Source of the DNA: Deferribacteres bacterium JdFR-76 | Lineage (GTDB): Bacteria; Zhuqueibacterota; JdFR-76 | Assembly: GCA_002011685.1 (NCBI GenBank) | Contig: MTOL01000025.1 | Span: 3,074 to 8,171 of the forward strand | Direction of reading: 5' to 3' | Length of the DNA: 5,098 nt | In this document: positions 1-5,098 of the stretch, one piece after another | Layout of the letters: every line of letters starts with the position of its first letter | How positions within the stretch are numbered: the first letter of the stretch is position 1 | Notes under the pieces: generated by a model | What the model was told of the DNA's origin: nothing | Databases searched by the model: none | Seen by the model: only the letters and a program-made list of their open reading frames with translations | Program-made: the position numbers and the translations under genes

Positions 1-450
1 ACTCAGAATGTTGATGGCCTGCATCAAAGGGCCGGAAGTACGAAGATTGTTGAACTGCACGGGAACATTCTCCGCAACCGGTGCATTGAATGCAGTACAG
101 GTTATGAGGAAGTGGTGTGGGAAAAAGGGAAGGGCGTCCCGCGCTGCGAAAAATGCGGAGGGCTGATCCGTCCGGATGTGGTATGGTTTGGGGAAATGCT
201 TCCACCCGGTGCAATGGAAAGGGCGGAGGAGGCGGCAAGAAACTGCGACCTTTTCTTTTCCATCGGGACGTCAGCTGTGGTTTATCCTGCAGCATCGCTG
301 CCAGGTACGGCCAAAGATGCCGGCGCATTTGTTGTGGAGATCAATCCGGAGCCCACACCGGTTTCCGTCTTTGCTGATGTGGTTTTACGGGAAAAATCAG
401 GCATAATCCTTCCCAAGCTGCTTGAAAAAGCCGGGTTTACTAAGGAGTAA
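1..450 (+). CDS. cobB: Sir2-family NAD+-dependent protein deacylase (sirtuin), C-terminal part; 5' end outside window
   Basis: This cytoplasmic enzyme removes acyl groups from lysine side chains, using NAD+ and releasing nicotinamide and O-acyl-ADP-ribose. The reading frame is open from base 1 and gives 149 residues, against roughly 230-250 for a whole bacterial sirtuin, so about 90-100 N-terminal residues, including the Rossmann GAGxS motif, are upstream. Visible family marks, numbered from the window edge, are TQNVDGLH (1-8), catalytic His20 in ELHG, a zinc site formed by two CxxC pairs (Cys28/Cys31 and Cys49/Cys52), RPDVVWFGE (57-65), the NAD-binding GTS (89-91) and INP (114-116). The RPxVVWFGE form is common in class III (SIRT5/CobB-like) sirtuins. 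The Tyr-x-x-Arg pair that marks desuccinylase activity lies outside the window, so acyl preference is open. The stop codon TAA at 448-450 is followed after 4 bases by the next gene, and the last codons contain that gene's ribosome binding site. Confidence 0.94.
   Translation, partial: TQNVDGLHQRAGSTKIVELHGNILRNRCIECSTGYEEVVWEKGKGVPRCEKCGGLIRPDVVWFGEMLPPGAMERAEEAARNCDLFFSIGTSAVVYPAASLPGTAKDAGAFVVEINPEPTPVSVFADVVLREKSGIILPKLLEKAGFTKE
442..447 (+). promoter_or_regulatory. Ribosome binding site (AAGGAG) that fixes the TTG455 start
   Basis: AAGGAG lies in the last sense codons of the sirtuin gene, 7 bases before a TTG at 455. This favours 455 over the farther upstream in-frame TTG at 422, which would add 11 residues ahead of the signal peptide and has no comparable purine-rich site before it. 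A second GGAGG at 461-465 has no in-frame start at a workable distance. The site's position inside the upstream gene suggests translational coupling to the sirtuin. Confidence 0.8.
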
Positions 451-454
451 CGTA

Positions 455-538
455 TTGGTTGGAGGTTTAAAAAGTAAATTTGGACGATTCGGGATCCTGG
501 TGGGGCTTGCCGTTCTGTCGGTCCTTTTTTTCGGTTGC
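455..538 (+). other. Lipoprotein signal peptide and lipidated cysteine codon
   Basis: This stretch encodes a basic n-region, a Val/Leu/Ile/Phe-rich h-region and the lipobox LFFGC. Cleavage by signal peptidase II is expected before the Cys codon at 536-538 (residue 28). The residues after Cys are Gly-Ala-Tyr, with no Asp at +2, so retention in the inner membrane is not predicted by the Lol +2 rule known from enterobacteria. That rule may not hold in other phyla. Confidence 0.85.
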
Positions 539-2830
539 GGGGCGTATTTTAACACATTTTACAACGCCAAAAAGTATTTCAAGGAGGCAGAACGCAAGCG
601 CCTCCAGCAGGAAAAGGGGATTCGCAGCCTGTCGTCTCAACCGGGAAAAATGGAGAATCCGGGAGGGCTCCGCTCCCGCGGGAGGACGTCGAACCGGAGC
701 GCTGAGGCCGCATACCGAAAGGCTATTGAAAAAGGGTCCAAAGTCCTGGAACTGTACCCCAACAGTCGGTATGTGGATGATGCTATTATGATCATCGGGC
801 AGTCGCTGTACCATACACGAGATTATCTGAAAGCCCGCCGGAAATTTGAAGAACTGCTGACCTATTTTCCAGAGAGCGAGTATGTTCCGCAAGCACGTTT
901 GTGGCTGGGGAAAACGCTTATCCAGCTTAACGATTACGGTAGCGCCCTTTCTGTGCTGACAGATCTGATTGAGAATGCGAGAGATCGGGGTGTTGTGTCG
1001 GAGGCCCGTTTTCTGCGCGGCGAGCTCTATTTTACCAAAGAAGATTTTCGGGCCGCCGTGGCGGAGTTTGAAAGTGTGCTTCAGCATGCGGGGAAGAAAT
1101 CAGAAGAAATCCGTGCTCTGGTGCGGATTGGTGAGTGCTATTTGAAGTTGAAACAGTACGAACAGGCAGCTGCAGCTTTCAAAGAGGCGCTGGACCGCGA
1201 ACCGCCGATTGAAATGCGCTATGATGTGGAGATGCGGTATGCCAAGACTCTGCGCAAACTGGGAAAGTATGAAGTGGCCCTGCAGATTTTCGAACGCATG
1301 ACGCGGCAGGCGCTGACAAAGGATGAAATGGCCAGCGTAAAGCTGGAAATTCAAAAAACGCTCATTCAGATGGGCGAATTCGAGCAGGCGGAAATCGTCT
1401 GCGAAGATATCGGTCACGATTATGCTAAAACGGAACATGCTGCTCGTGCCTATTTTGAGCTCGGGAAAATGTATGCTCTGAAGCTGGGCGATTTCCGCAA
1501 AGCAAAAAAGCAGTTTGAACAAGCCCAGACCCAGGCCAGGATCATTTCCTTCCGCGACACCCTGCAGACCTGGTTGCGAAATCTGGAACAGTGGGATCGT
1601 GCCTATTTTGAATGGCGGGTTCTGGATCAGGCGTGGACACATATGGACACTACCAGCGGAGACACAGTGGGCGAGTACATCGTGGAGGAACCGGAAAATC
1701 CAGATGAGGCTTTCTCGATCCCACCTTTTTGGGCTCAGGATACCACACGGACAGATTCGCTCAAAAAATTTGCTTCTGACTCAACCCGTGCCGATTCCCT
1801 TGCAGCCCGCAAGAAACGGGATCTGGCGGCCCTTTCCCGCCAGCTGCTCGATGAAGAGGAAAGGGGTGATACGGGGCTGCGCGACCCGCGTTCCAGAAAT
1901 TTTCGCCGTTCCGGGGATCTACAGCCTGCAACGGGGCGGAAACGAGCGGTGAAAAAAAAGCGCAAAAAAGTAATCGTTCCCAAAAATCCGAAGCTGCTGA
2001 AGGAGCGTGTCCGCGAAAAGGCTGCCACCCTGGCACAACTTTATCTTTTTCAGTTTGAAAATGCCGATTCAGCGCTAAAAATCTATGACTATCTTTTGCA
2101 AAATTTTTCCGGAGATCTCGCAGATCCGCAGTGGTTCTTTGCCTGTGCTTACCTGTATGAGAAAAAAGGGCAGAAAGAAAAGGCCGATTCGCTCTATCAT
2201 GAGCTGCTGGTGCGGTATCCCAAAACGGAATATGCCCGCTATGCCAGCAGACGGATCAACGCAGGCGATGAAGATGCGCCGGTGGATTCAGCGGCTCTGC
2301 TTTTCAGCCGCGCCGAAACCTATGCTTTTGACAAAAATCAGATTGACTCGGCGCTGTTTTACTATACCAAGGTGGCCGAGCAGTTTCCGGAGTCACCTTA
2401 TGCTCCCAAGGCCCTTTATGCCAAGGCGTGGCTGTTCGAGTGGATGATTTCAAAAAACGATAGTGCCAGAAAAGTGTACGAAAAGCTAAGAGACCGGTAT
2501 CCGGCCACAGAGTATGGGAGGAAAGCAAAGCAAAAACTTGCGGCGATGGAGCGGGCCCTTTCATTGCTAAATAAACAGCAGGGATCTGCTTCAGGAAAAA
2601 AATCGGCACCGGATTCTTCCGGAAAAAGCGCCGGTAACTCCAGGAAAGGCAAACTGCCAGCAGGATTTGTGGAGGATCCGCGGCAGAAACGCCTTGGCGG
2701 TGCACAAAAAAAGCGGGTAGAGCCAGACGCAAATGAGGGGGCTCCAATTATTCGGCGGCGGAAAGCGAAACCGGTAAAACCTGATTCGACCCGAAAGCGA
2801 ACCGGAAACCGGCAGGAGAAATTCCGTTGA
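455..2830 (+). CDS. Large TPR-repeat lipoprotein, probably outer-membrane anchored, FCB-group type; function unknown
   Basis: The product is 791 residues from TTG455. An N-terminal lipoprotein signal (basic residues K6, K8, R11, a hydrophobic stretch 13-26, lipobox LFFGC with Cys28) points to export and lipidation. Gly at +2 rather than Asp fits outer-membrane sorting. Cys28 is followed by an aromatic motif, YFNTFYNAKKYF (31-42), then a polar segment rich in Gly, Arg and Ser (about 48-80). About seven TPR-like units span 107-362. A charged, low-complexity linker (about 400-510) with a KKKRKK cluster at 500-505 leads to about four more TPR-like units (512-688), several starting Asp-Ser-Ala/Leu. 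A basic, disordered tail follows (about 708-791). The repeats resemble those of BamD/YbgF-type envelope proteins, and the lipoprotein-plus-TPR layout recalls PorW/SprE of type IX secretion, but I cannot claim either identity. It has no visible catalytic motif. A scaffold or assembly role is inference. Its end overlaps pyrK by 4 bases. Confidence 0.88.
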   Translation: MVGGLKSKFGRFGILVGLAVLSVLFFGCGAYFNTFYNAKKYFKEAERKRLQQEKGIRSLSSQPGKMENPGGLRSRGRTSNRSAEAAYRKAIEKGSKVLELYPNSRYVDDAIMIIGQSLYHTRDYLKARRKFEELLTYFPESEYVPQARLWLGKTLIQLNDYGSALSVLTDLIENARDRGVVSEARFLRGELYFTKEDFRAAVAEFESVLQHAGKKSEEIRALVRIGECYLKLKQYEQAAAAFKEALDREPPIEMRYDVEMRYAKTLRKLGKYEVALQIFERMTRQALTKDEMASVKLEIQKTLIQMGEFEQAEIVCEDIGHDYAKTEHAARAYFELGKMYALKLGDFRKAKKQFEQAQTQARIISFRDTLQTWLRNLEQWDRAYFEWRVLDQAWTHMDTTSGDTVGEYIVEEPENPDEAFSIPPFWAQDTTRTDSLKKFASDSTRADSLAARKKRDLAALSRQLLDEEERGDTGLRDPRSRNFRRSGDLQPATGRKRAVKKKRKKVIVPKNPKLLKERVREKAATLAQLYLFQFENADSALKIYDYLLQNFSGDLADPQWFFACAYLYEKKGQKEKADSLYHELLVRYPKTEYARYASRRINAGDEDAPVDSAALLFSRAETYAFDKNQIDSALFYYTKVAEQFPESPYAPKALYAKAWLFEWMISKNDSARKVYEKLRDRYPATEYGRKAKQKLAAMERALSLLNKQQGSASGKKSAPDSSGKSAGNSRKGKLPAGFVEDPRQKRLGGAQKKRVEPDANEGAPIIRRRKAKPVKPDSTRKRTGNRQEKFR
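673..684. repeat. 12-base perfect GC-rich palindrome inside the TPR lipoprotein gene
   Basis: CTCCCGCGGGAG equals its own reverse complement. A nearby GGGAG at 661-665 can also pair with CTCCC at 673-677. The site encodes part of the Gly/Arg/Ser-rich segment between the aromatic motif and the first TPR, where protein sequence is little constrained. It may be chance, or a small mRNA hairpin early in the message. Confidence 0.5.
1652..1984 (+). other. Region encoding the charged, low-complexity linker between the two TPR blocks
   Basis: Residues about 400-510 of the TPR lipoprotein change from helical repeats to an acidic stretch (VEEPENPDE), then Asp/Thr/Ser-rich DTTRTDSLKKF and DSTRADSLAARKK, and then an Arg/Lys-rich end with KKKRKK. 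No fold is recognisable, and intrinsic disorder is the simplest reading. The DNA includes runs of eight A (1952-1959) and six A (1964-1969). The frame stays open throughout, so this is part of the gene and not a junction between two broken genes. Confidence 0.7.
2576..2827 (+). other. Region encoding the basic, disordered C-terminal tail of the TPR lipoprotein
   Basis: Residues about 708-791 follow the last TPR unit and are rich in Lys, Arg, Ser, Gly and Pro (for example GSASGKKSAPDSSGKS and RRRKAKPVKPDSTRKR), with very few hydrophobic residues. Such a tail could bind acidic partners such as cell-wall polymers, lipid A or phospholipid headgroups, but this is inference. The 3' end also holds the pyrK ribosome binding site, so at least its last codons serve two purposes. 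Confidence 0.65.
2814..2818 (+). promoter_or_regulatory. Ribosome binding site (AGGAG) for pyrK
   Basis: AGGAG ends 8 bases before the TTG at 2827. It lies within the last codons of the TPR lipoprotein gene, whose TGA stop (2828-2830) overlaps the start as TTGA. This arrangement supports re-initiation, or coupled translation, of pyrK by ribosomes finishing the upstream gene. Confidence 0.8.
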
Positions 2831-3624
2831 GCAGGCAAAAGTTTATTGAGGAAGCACAGGTCGTTGAGAAGGAACAGCTAAATCCCACTTATTTCCGCAT
2901 CCGGCTGAATGCTCCTCGCATTTCGAGGCATGCCATGGCCGGCCAGTTTATTAATATCCGGATGACTCATTTTTATGATCCGCTCTTGCCCAGGCCAATG
3001 AGCATATTCCGGCGCAATGGGGACGAGGGATGGCTGGAAGTGCTCGTACGTGTTGTGGGCCGTGGTTCGAAGGCACTATCCCAGTCCGAACCGGGTGACC
3101 GTTTTACCGTTTTGGGTCCGCTGGGCAACGGATTTTCTTTGCCCAAAAAATTGCCAGCCGTTTTGATCGGAGGTGGAACCGGCATTGCGCCTCTCGTATT
3201 TCTCGCTTCCGAATTGAGCAAGATGGATGTTCCCAGCATGGCCGTTTTCGGTTTCCGCAGCCAATCTGAGGTGTGCTGTGTGGAAGAGATGCGGGCCTTT
3301 TGCCAGGAGGTTTTTGTGGCGACCGATGATGGGAGCTACGGCTTTCGCGGCCTGATTCCAGACTTTTTTGCGCGGATTGCGGAGGAAAAAGGCATCGACG
3401 AAGCTACGCTTTATGTCTGTGGGCCTGTTCCCATGATGAGCAGGATCGCCGACTTTTCACGCGGGAAAGGATATGACGTCTTTTTGTCGGTTGAAGCGCA
3501 CATGGCATGCGGGTTTGGGGCCTGTGTGGGATGCGCAGTTCCGCGTGCAGATGGAAAGGGCTTCGTTCTTGCCTGTGTAGACGGACCGGTGTTTAACGCG
3601 AAGGAGATCCGCCTTGGAGATTGA
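2827..3624 (+). CDS. pyrK: Dihydroorotate dehydrogenase B (NAD+), electron-transfer subunit PyrK
   Basis: PyrK carries electrons from the FMN of PyrD through a 2Fe-2S cluster and FAD to NAD+, allowing pyrimidine synthesis without a quinone acceptor. It is a cytoplasmic flavoprotein of the ferredoxin-reductase family. The product has 265 residues, close to the family's usual length of about 260. In order: an N-terminal FAD-binding barrel with RPMSI (56-60), the nucleotide-binding GGGTGIAP (115-122) followed by a Rossmann-type domain, CGP (198-200), and a C-terminal 2Fe-2S site with Cys228, Cys233, Cys236 and Cys250 (C-x4-C-x2-C-x13-C, within MACGFGACVGC and LACVDGPVF). All four ligands are present. 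The TTG start is chosen for its AGGAG site at 8 bases and because the protein begins in register with the family. It overlaps the TPR gene by 4 bases and pyrD by 11, consistent with 1:1 production with PyrD. Confidence 0.96.
   Translation: MSRQKFIEEAQVVEKEQLNPTYFRIRLNAPRISRHAMAGQFINIRMTHFYDPLLPRPMSIFRRNGDEGWLEVLVRVVGRGSKALSQSEPGDRFTVLGPLGNGFSLPKKLPAVLIGGGTGIAPLVFLASELSKMDVPSMAVFGFRSQSEVCCVEEMRAFCQEVFVATDDGSYGFRGLIPDFFARIAEEKGIDEATLYVCGPVPMMSRIADFSRGKGYDVFLSVEAHMACGFGACVGCAVPRADGKGFVLACVDGPVFNAKEIRLGD
3601..3606 (+). promoter_or_regulatory. Ribosome binding site (AAGGAG) for pyrD
   Basis: AAGGAG sits 7 bases before the TTG at 3614, inside the last codons of pyrK. It confirms the 11-base pyrK/pyrD overlap as real and supports TTG as the pyrD start, since no ATG or GTG lies nearby in frame. 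Confidence 0.85.
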
Positions 3625-4534
3625 TCTTTCCGTTGATCTGGGATCCTTAAATCTGGCCAACCCGGTGCTTACGGCATCCGGTACGTTTGGTTACGCCCAA
3701 GAATTCTCTGAATTTGTGAATTTAAATCGCCTTGGCGGTGTCGTGACAAAATCCATCACACGGTATCCCCGGCCCGGCAATCCGCCTCACAGGATTGTAG
3801 AAGTATCCTGCGGGATGCTGAACTCCATCGGGCTGGCCAATGTGGGGGTAGACGCTTTTATTCGGGAGAAAATGCCGTTTTTGCGTACACTCCAGTGCCG
3901 GAAAATTGTAAACATCGCCGGGGAATGCATTGAAGATTATGTCGCGGTTCTTGAAAAACTGGCCAGCGTGGAAGAAGATATCGATGCGTATGAGGTCAAT
4001 CTTTCCTGTCCCAATGTGAAGGAGGGGGGGCGTACATTTGGAAAAGATCCAGAACAGGTATTCAAAATGACCCGCGCTCTCCGGCAAATGACCGGCAAGC
4101 CACTGATTGTGAAATTGACTCCCAATGTATCGGACATTGGCGAACTGGGGAAGGCTGCCGAGGAGGGCGGCGCTGATATTCTTTCAGCCGTGAACACTTT
4201 CGTCGGCCTGGCAGTGGATGTGGAGCGCCGACGTCCAATTTTGGGTACGGTGACCGGAGGTTTTTCCGGCCCGGCCATTAAACCGCTGGCCCTGGCCAAG
4301 GTGTGGGAGCTGCGCCAGGCAGTTGACCTTCCCATTATCGGAATTGGCGGAATTTTCCGGGCAAATGACGTTCTCGAATTTTTGCTGGTTGGAGCTTCAG
4401 CCGTACAGGTTGGGACGGCAAATTTTGTGGATCCCAGCATCAGCGAAAAAATTGTGGATGAACTGGAACAGTCCTGCCGGAGAATGGGCATTTCGCGCAT
4501 ACGGGATCTGATTGGGGCATTGGAAACGACGTAG
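3614..4534 (+). CDS. pyrD: Dihydroorotate dehydrogenase B (NAD+), catalytic subunit PyrD (class 1B)
   Basis: This enzyme oxidises dihydroorotate to orotate on FMN, the fourth step of de novo pyrimidine synthesis, in the cytoplasm as a complex with PyrK. The product has 306 residues, the usual class 1B length, folded as a TIM barrel. Visible marks are NPVLTASGTFGY (16-27), the FMN/substrate Lys46 in VVTKS, the substrate loop GMLNSIGLAN (67-76), and the catalytic-base loop NLSCPNV (129-135). Cys132 in that loop, rather than Ser, identifies class 1 and excludes the quinone-linked class 2 enzyme. VKLTPN (166-171), VNTF (193-196), FSGPAIKP (217-224) and GIGGI (243-247) complete the FMN site. No N-terminal membrane segment is present, again unlike class 2. 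The neighbouring pyrK makes the 1B (NAD+) assignment firm. The gene overlaps pyrK by 11 bases, and cdsA starts 9 bases after its TAG stop. Confidence 0.97.
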   Translation: MEIDLSVDLGSLNLANPVLTASGTFGYAQEFSEFVNLNRLGGVVTKSITRYPRPGNPPHRIVEVSCGMLNSIGLANVGVDAFIREKMPFLRTLQCRKIVNIAGECIEDYVAVLEKLASVEEDIDAYEVNLSCPNVKEGGRTFGKDPEQVFKMTRALRQMTGKPLIVKLTPNVSDIGELGKAAEEGGADILSAVNTFVGLAVDVERRRPILGTVTGGFSGPAIKPLALAKVWELRQAVDLPIIGIGGIFRANDVLEFLLVGASAVQVGTANFVDPSISEKIVDELEQSCRRMGISRIRDLIGALETT

Positions 4535-4538
4535 GAGG
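4533..4538 (+). promoter_or_regulatory. Ribosome binding site (AGGAGG) for cdsA
   Basis: AGGAGG overlaps the TAG stop of pyrD (4532-4534) and lies 5 bases before the GTG at 4544. It is the strongest match to the anti-Shine-Dalgarno sequence in the window and decides the cdsA start. Confidence 0.85.
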
Positions 4539-4543
4539 AAAAG

Positions 4544-5098
4544 GTGGCTTTTGCACAGCTAAAATCACGGGTGCTGGTGGCGGTGGTTGCGGGACCACTG
4601 GTTGTTCTGGCCATGTATGTCGGCCGTGTCTGGATGCTGTTTCTGGTGATGGGAATTGCCCTGCTATCGCAGTGGGAATTTTACCAGCTTTGCCGCAAAA
4701 AAGGAGGGCTGCCGGCTGCCGCATTATCTTACATAGCCACAGCAGCTCTTATTCTGGATATGTATGTTTACCAGTTTTCACACGCAGTTGAGATTTTTGC
4801 TGTCTATTTGGTTTTGCTGGGAATTTTTAACCTGTGGCGTTTTGAAGGAGCGCCACTTTTTAATATTTCAGCCAGCGTGCTGGGAGTGGCGCTCATGGGG
4901 ATCCTGCTGAGCTATTTTCTCGGCCTCCGGGAACTGCCGCGTGAGCTGGGCTTTGATTACTCCCGGGGAGCCTACTGGACCCTTACGGTGGTGTTTACCT
5001 TCTGGGTTGGTGATACGGTGGCTTACTTTGTGGGGAGCAGCCTGGGACGCCGGAAACTGGCCAGCAAGATCAGTCCCAAAAAAACGGTCGAGGGGGCG
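4544..5098 (+). CDS. cdsA: Phosphatidate cytidylyltransferase (CDP-diacylglycerol synthase), N-terminal part; 3' end outside window
   Basis: This integral membrane enzyme makes CDP-diacylglycerol from phosphatidic acid and CTP, the branch point of bacterial phospholipid synthesis. From GTG4544 the frame is open to the window end, giving 185 residues of an expected 260-280. Hydrophobic segments, probably membrane-spanning, lie near 9-26, 29-45, 58-75, 82-96, 108-126 and 145-163. QWEFYQL (43-49), a family-typical segment, follows the second one. The strongest evidence is WVGDTVAYFVG (154-164) with conserved Asp157, followed by the cytosolic loop KISPKKTVEG (175-184), which begins the CDP-alcohol-forming signature of the family. 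The rest of the signature and the C-terminal helices are beyond the edge. The gene follows pyrD after 9 bases with its own strong ribosome binding site, so it is likely co-transcribed. In many bacteria cdsA instead follows uppS; what follows it here is not visible. Confidence 0.94.
   Translation, partial: MAFAQLKSRVLVAVVAGPLVVLAMYVGRVWMLFLVMGIALLSQWEFYQLCRKKGGLPAAALSYIATAALILDMYVYQFSHAVEIFAVYLVLLGIFNLWRFEGAPLFNISASVLGVALMGILLSYFLGLRELPRELGFDYSRGAYWTLTVVFTFWVGDTVAYFVGSSLGRRKLASKISPKKTVEGA

Noticed and set aside
491..496. Recurrent GGATCC hexamers (also near 2674, 3641, 4429 and 4899)
   Set aside because: A few copies of one hexamer in 5 kb, all in codons that suit the proteins, with no regular spacing or strand bias. 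I see no functional signal.
467..1087. Long open frame on the minus strand opposite the start of the TPR lipoprotein gene
   Set aside because: It overlaps a well-supported gene, has no family motif, and is rich in residues expected from reversed TPR codons. I treat it as a shadow. Other long minus-strand frames (1100-1642, 3937-4614) fail for the same reasons.
1652..1984. Possible frameshift or junction of two separate TPR genes at the linker
   Set aside because: The frame is open without a stop across the whole linker. No start codon with a ribosome binding site opens the second block, and linker composition grades smoothly into it.
2328..2365. TTGACA followed by a TACTAT box, resembling a promoter
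   Set aside because: The spacing is about 26 bases, far from 17, and the nearer TTGACT is only about 11 bases away. It lies mid-gene in the TPR repeats, where the codons fully explain the sequence.
3601..3624. pyrK/pyrD overlap as a sequencing error
   Set aside because: Both genes have full family length, PyrK ends where expected, and the AAGGAG site at 7 bases explains the pyrD start. Such overlaps are normal for these subunits.
4532..4543. Possible terminator between pyrD and cdsA
   Set aside because: The gap is only 9 bases and is filled by the cdsA ribosome binding site; there is no stem and no T run.

Overview
The window is a gene-dense, single-strand (+) stretch of a bacterial chromosome of roughly balanced base composition. 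It holds five tightly packed protein genes and no intergenic gap longer than 9 bases. I see no RNA gene, mobile element, CRISPR array, terminator or credible internal promoter. The window looks like the middle of one operon whose promoter lies upstream and whose end lies downstream.

Layout: (1) 1-450, the C-terminal 149 residues of a Sir2-family NAD+-dependent protein deacylase (CobB-like); (2) 455-2830, a large lipoprotein with two TPR blocks separated by a charged, disordered linker; (3) 2827-3624, PyrK, the FAD/2Fe-2S electron-transfer subunit of dihydroorotate dehydrogenase; (4) 3614-4534, PyrD, the class 1B catalytic subunit; (5) 4544-5098, the N-terminal 185 residues of phosphatidate cytidylyltransferase CdsA, cut by the window edge. 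The junctions are a 4-base gap, a 4-base overlap, an 11-base overlap and a 9-base gap. Each is preceded by a clear Shine-Dalgarno sequence. None of the four visible start codons is ATG: three are TTG and one is GTG.

Organism: the TPR lipoprotein has a lipobox Cys followed at once by a Tyr-Phe-Asn-Thr-Phe-Tyr-Asn-Ala-Lys-Lys motif. It also has TPR helices that begin Asp-Ser-Ala/Leu. From memory, this style is typical of the FCB superphylum (Bacteroidota, Ignavibacteria, Calditrichota, KSB1 and similar candidate phyla). This placement is inference; a genus cannot be named from the sequence. The lipobox and the outer-membrane-type +2 residue suggest a cell with two membranes.

How the genes work together: PyrK and PyrD form the NAD+-linked dihydroorotate dehydrogenase of de novo pyrimidine synthesis. 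CdsA uses CTP, a product of that pathway, to make CDP-diacylglycerol for phospholipids. The sirtuin also uses NAD+. The TPR lipoprotein is probably an envelope scaffold or assembly factor of unknown function. It is the least understood gene here and the best target for a second look. The rest is conserved housekeeping, and I do not see a clearly new defence, mobile or regulatory system.
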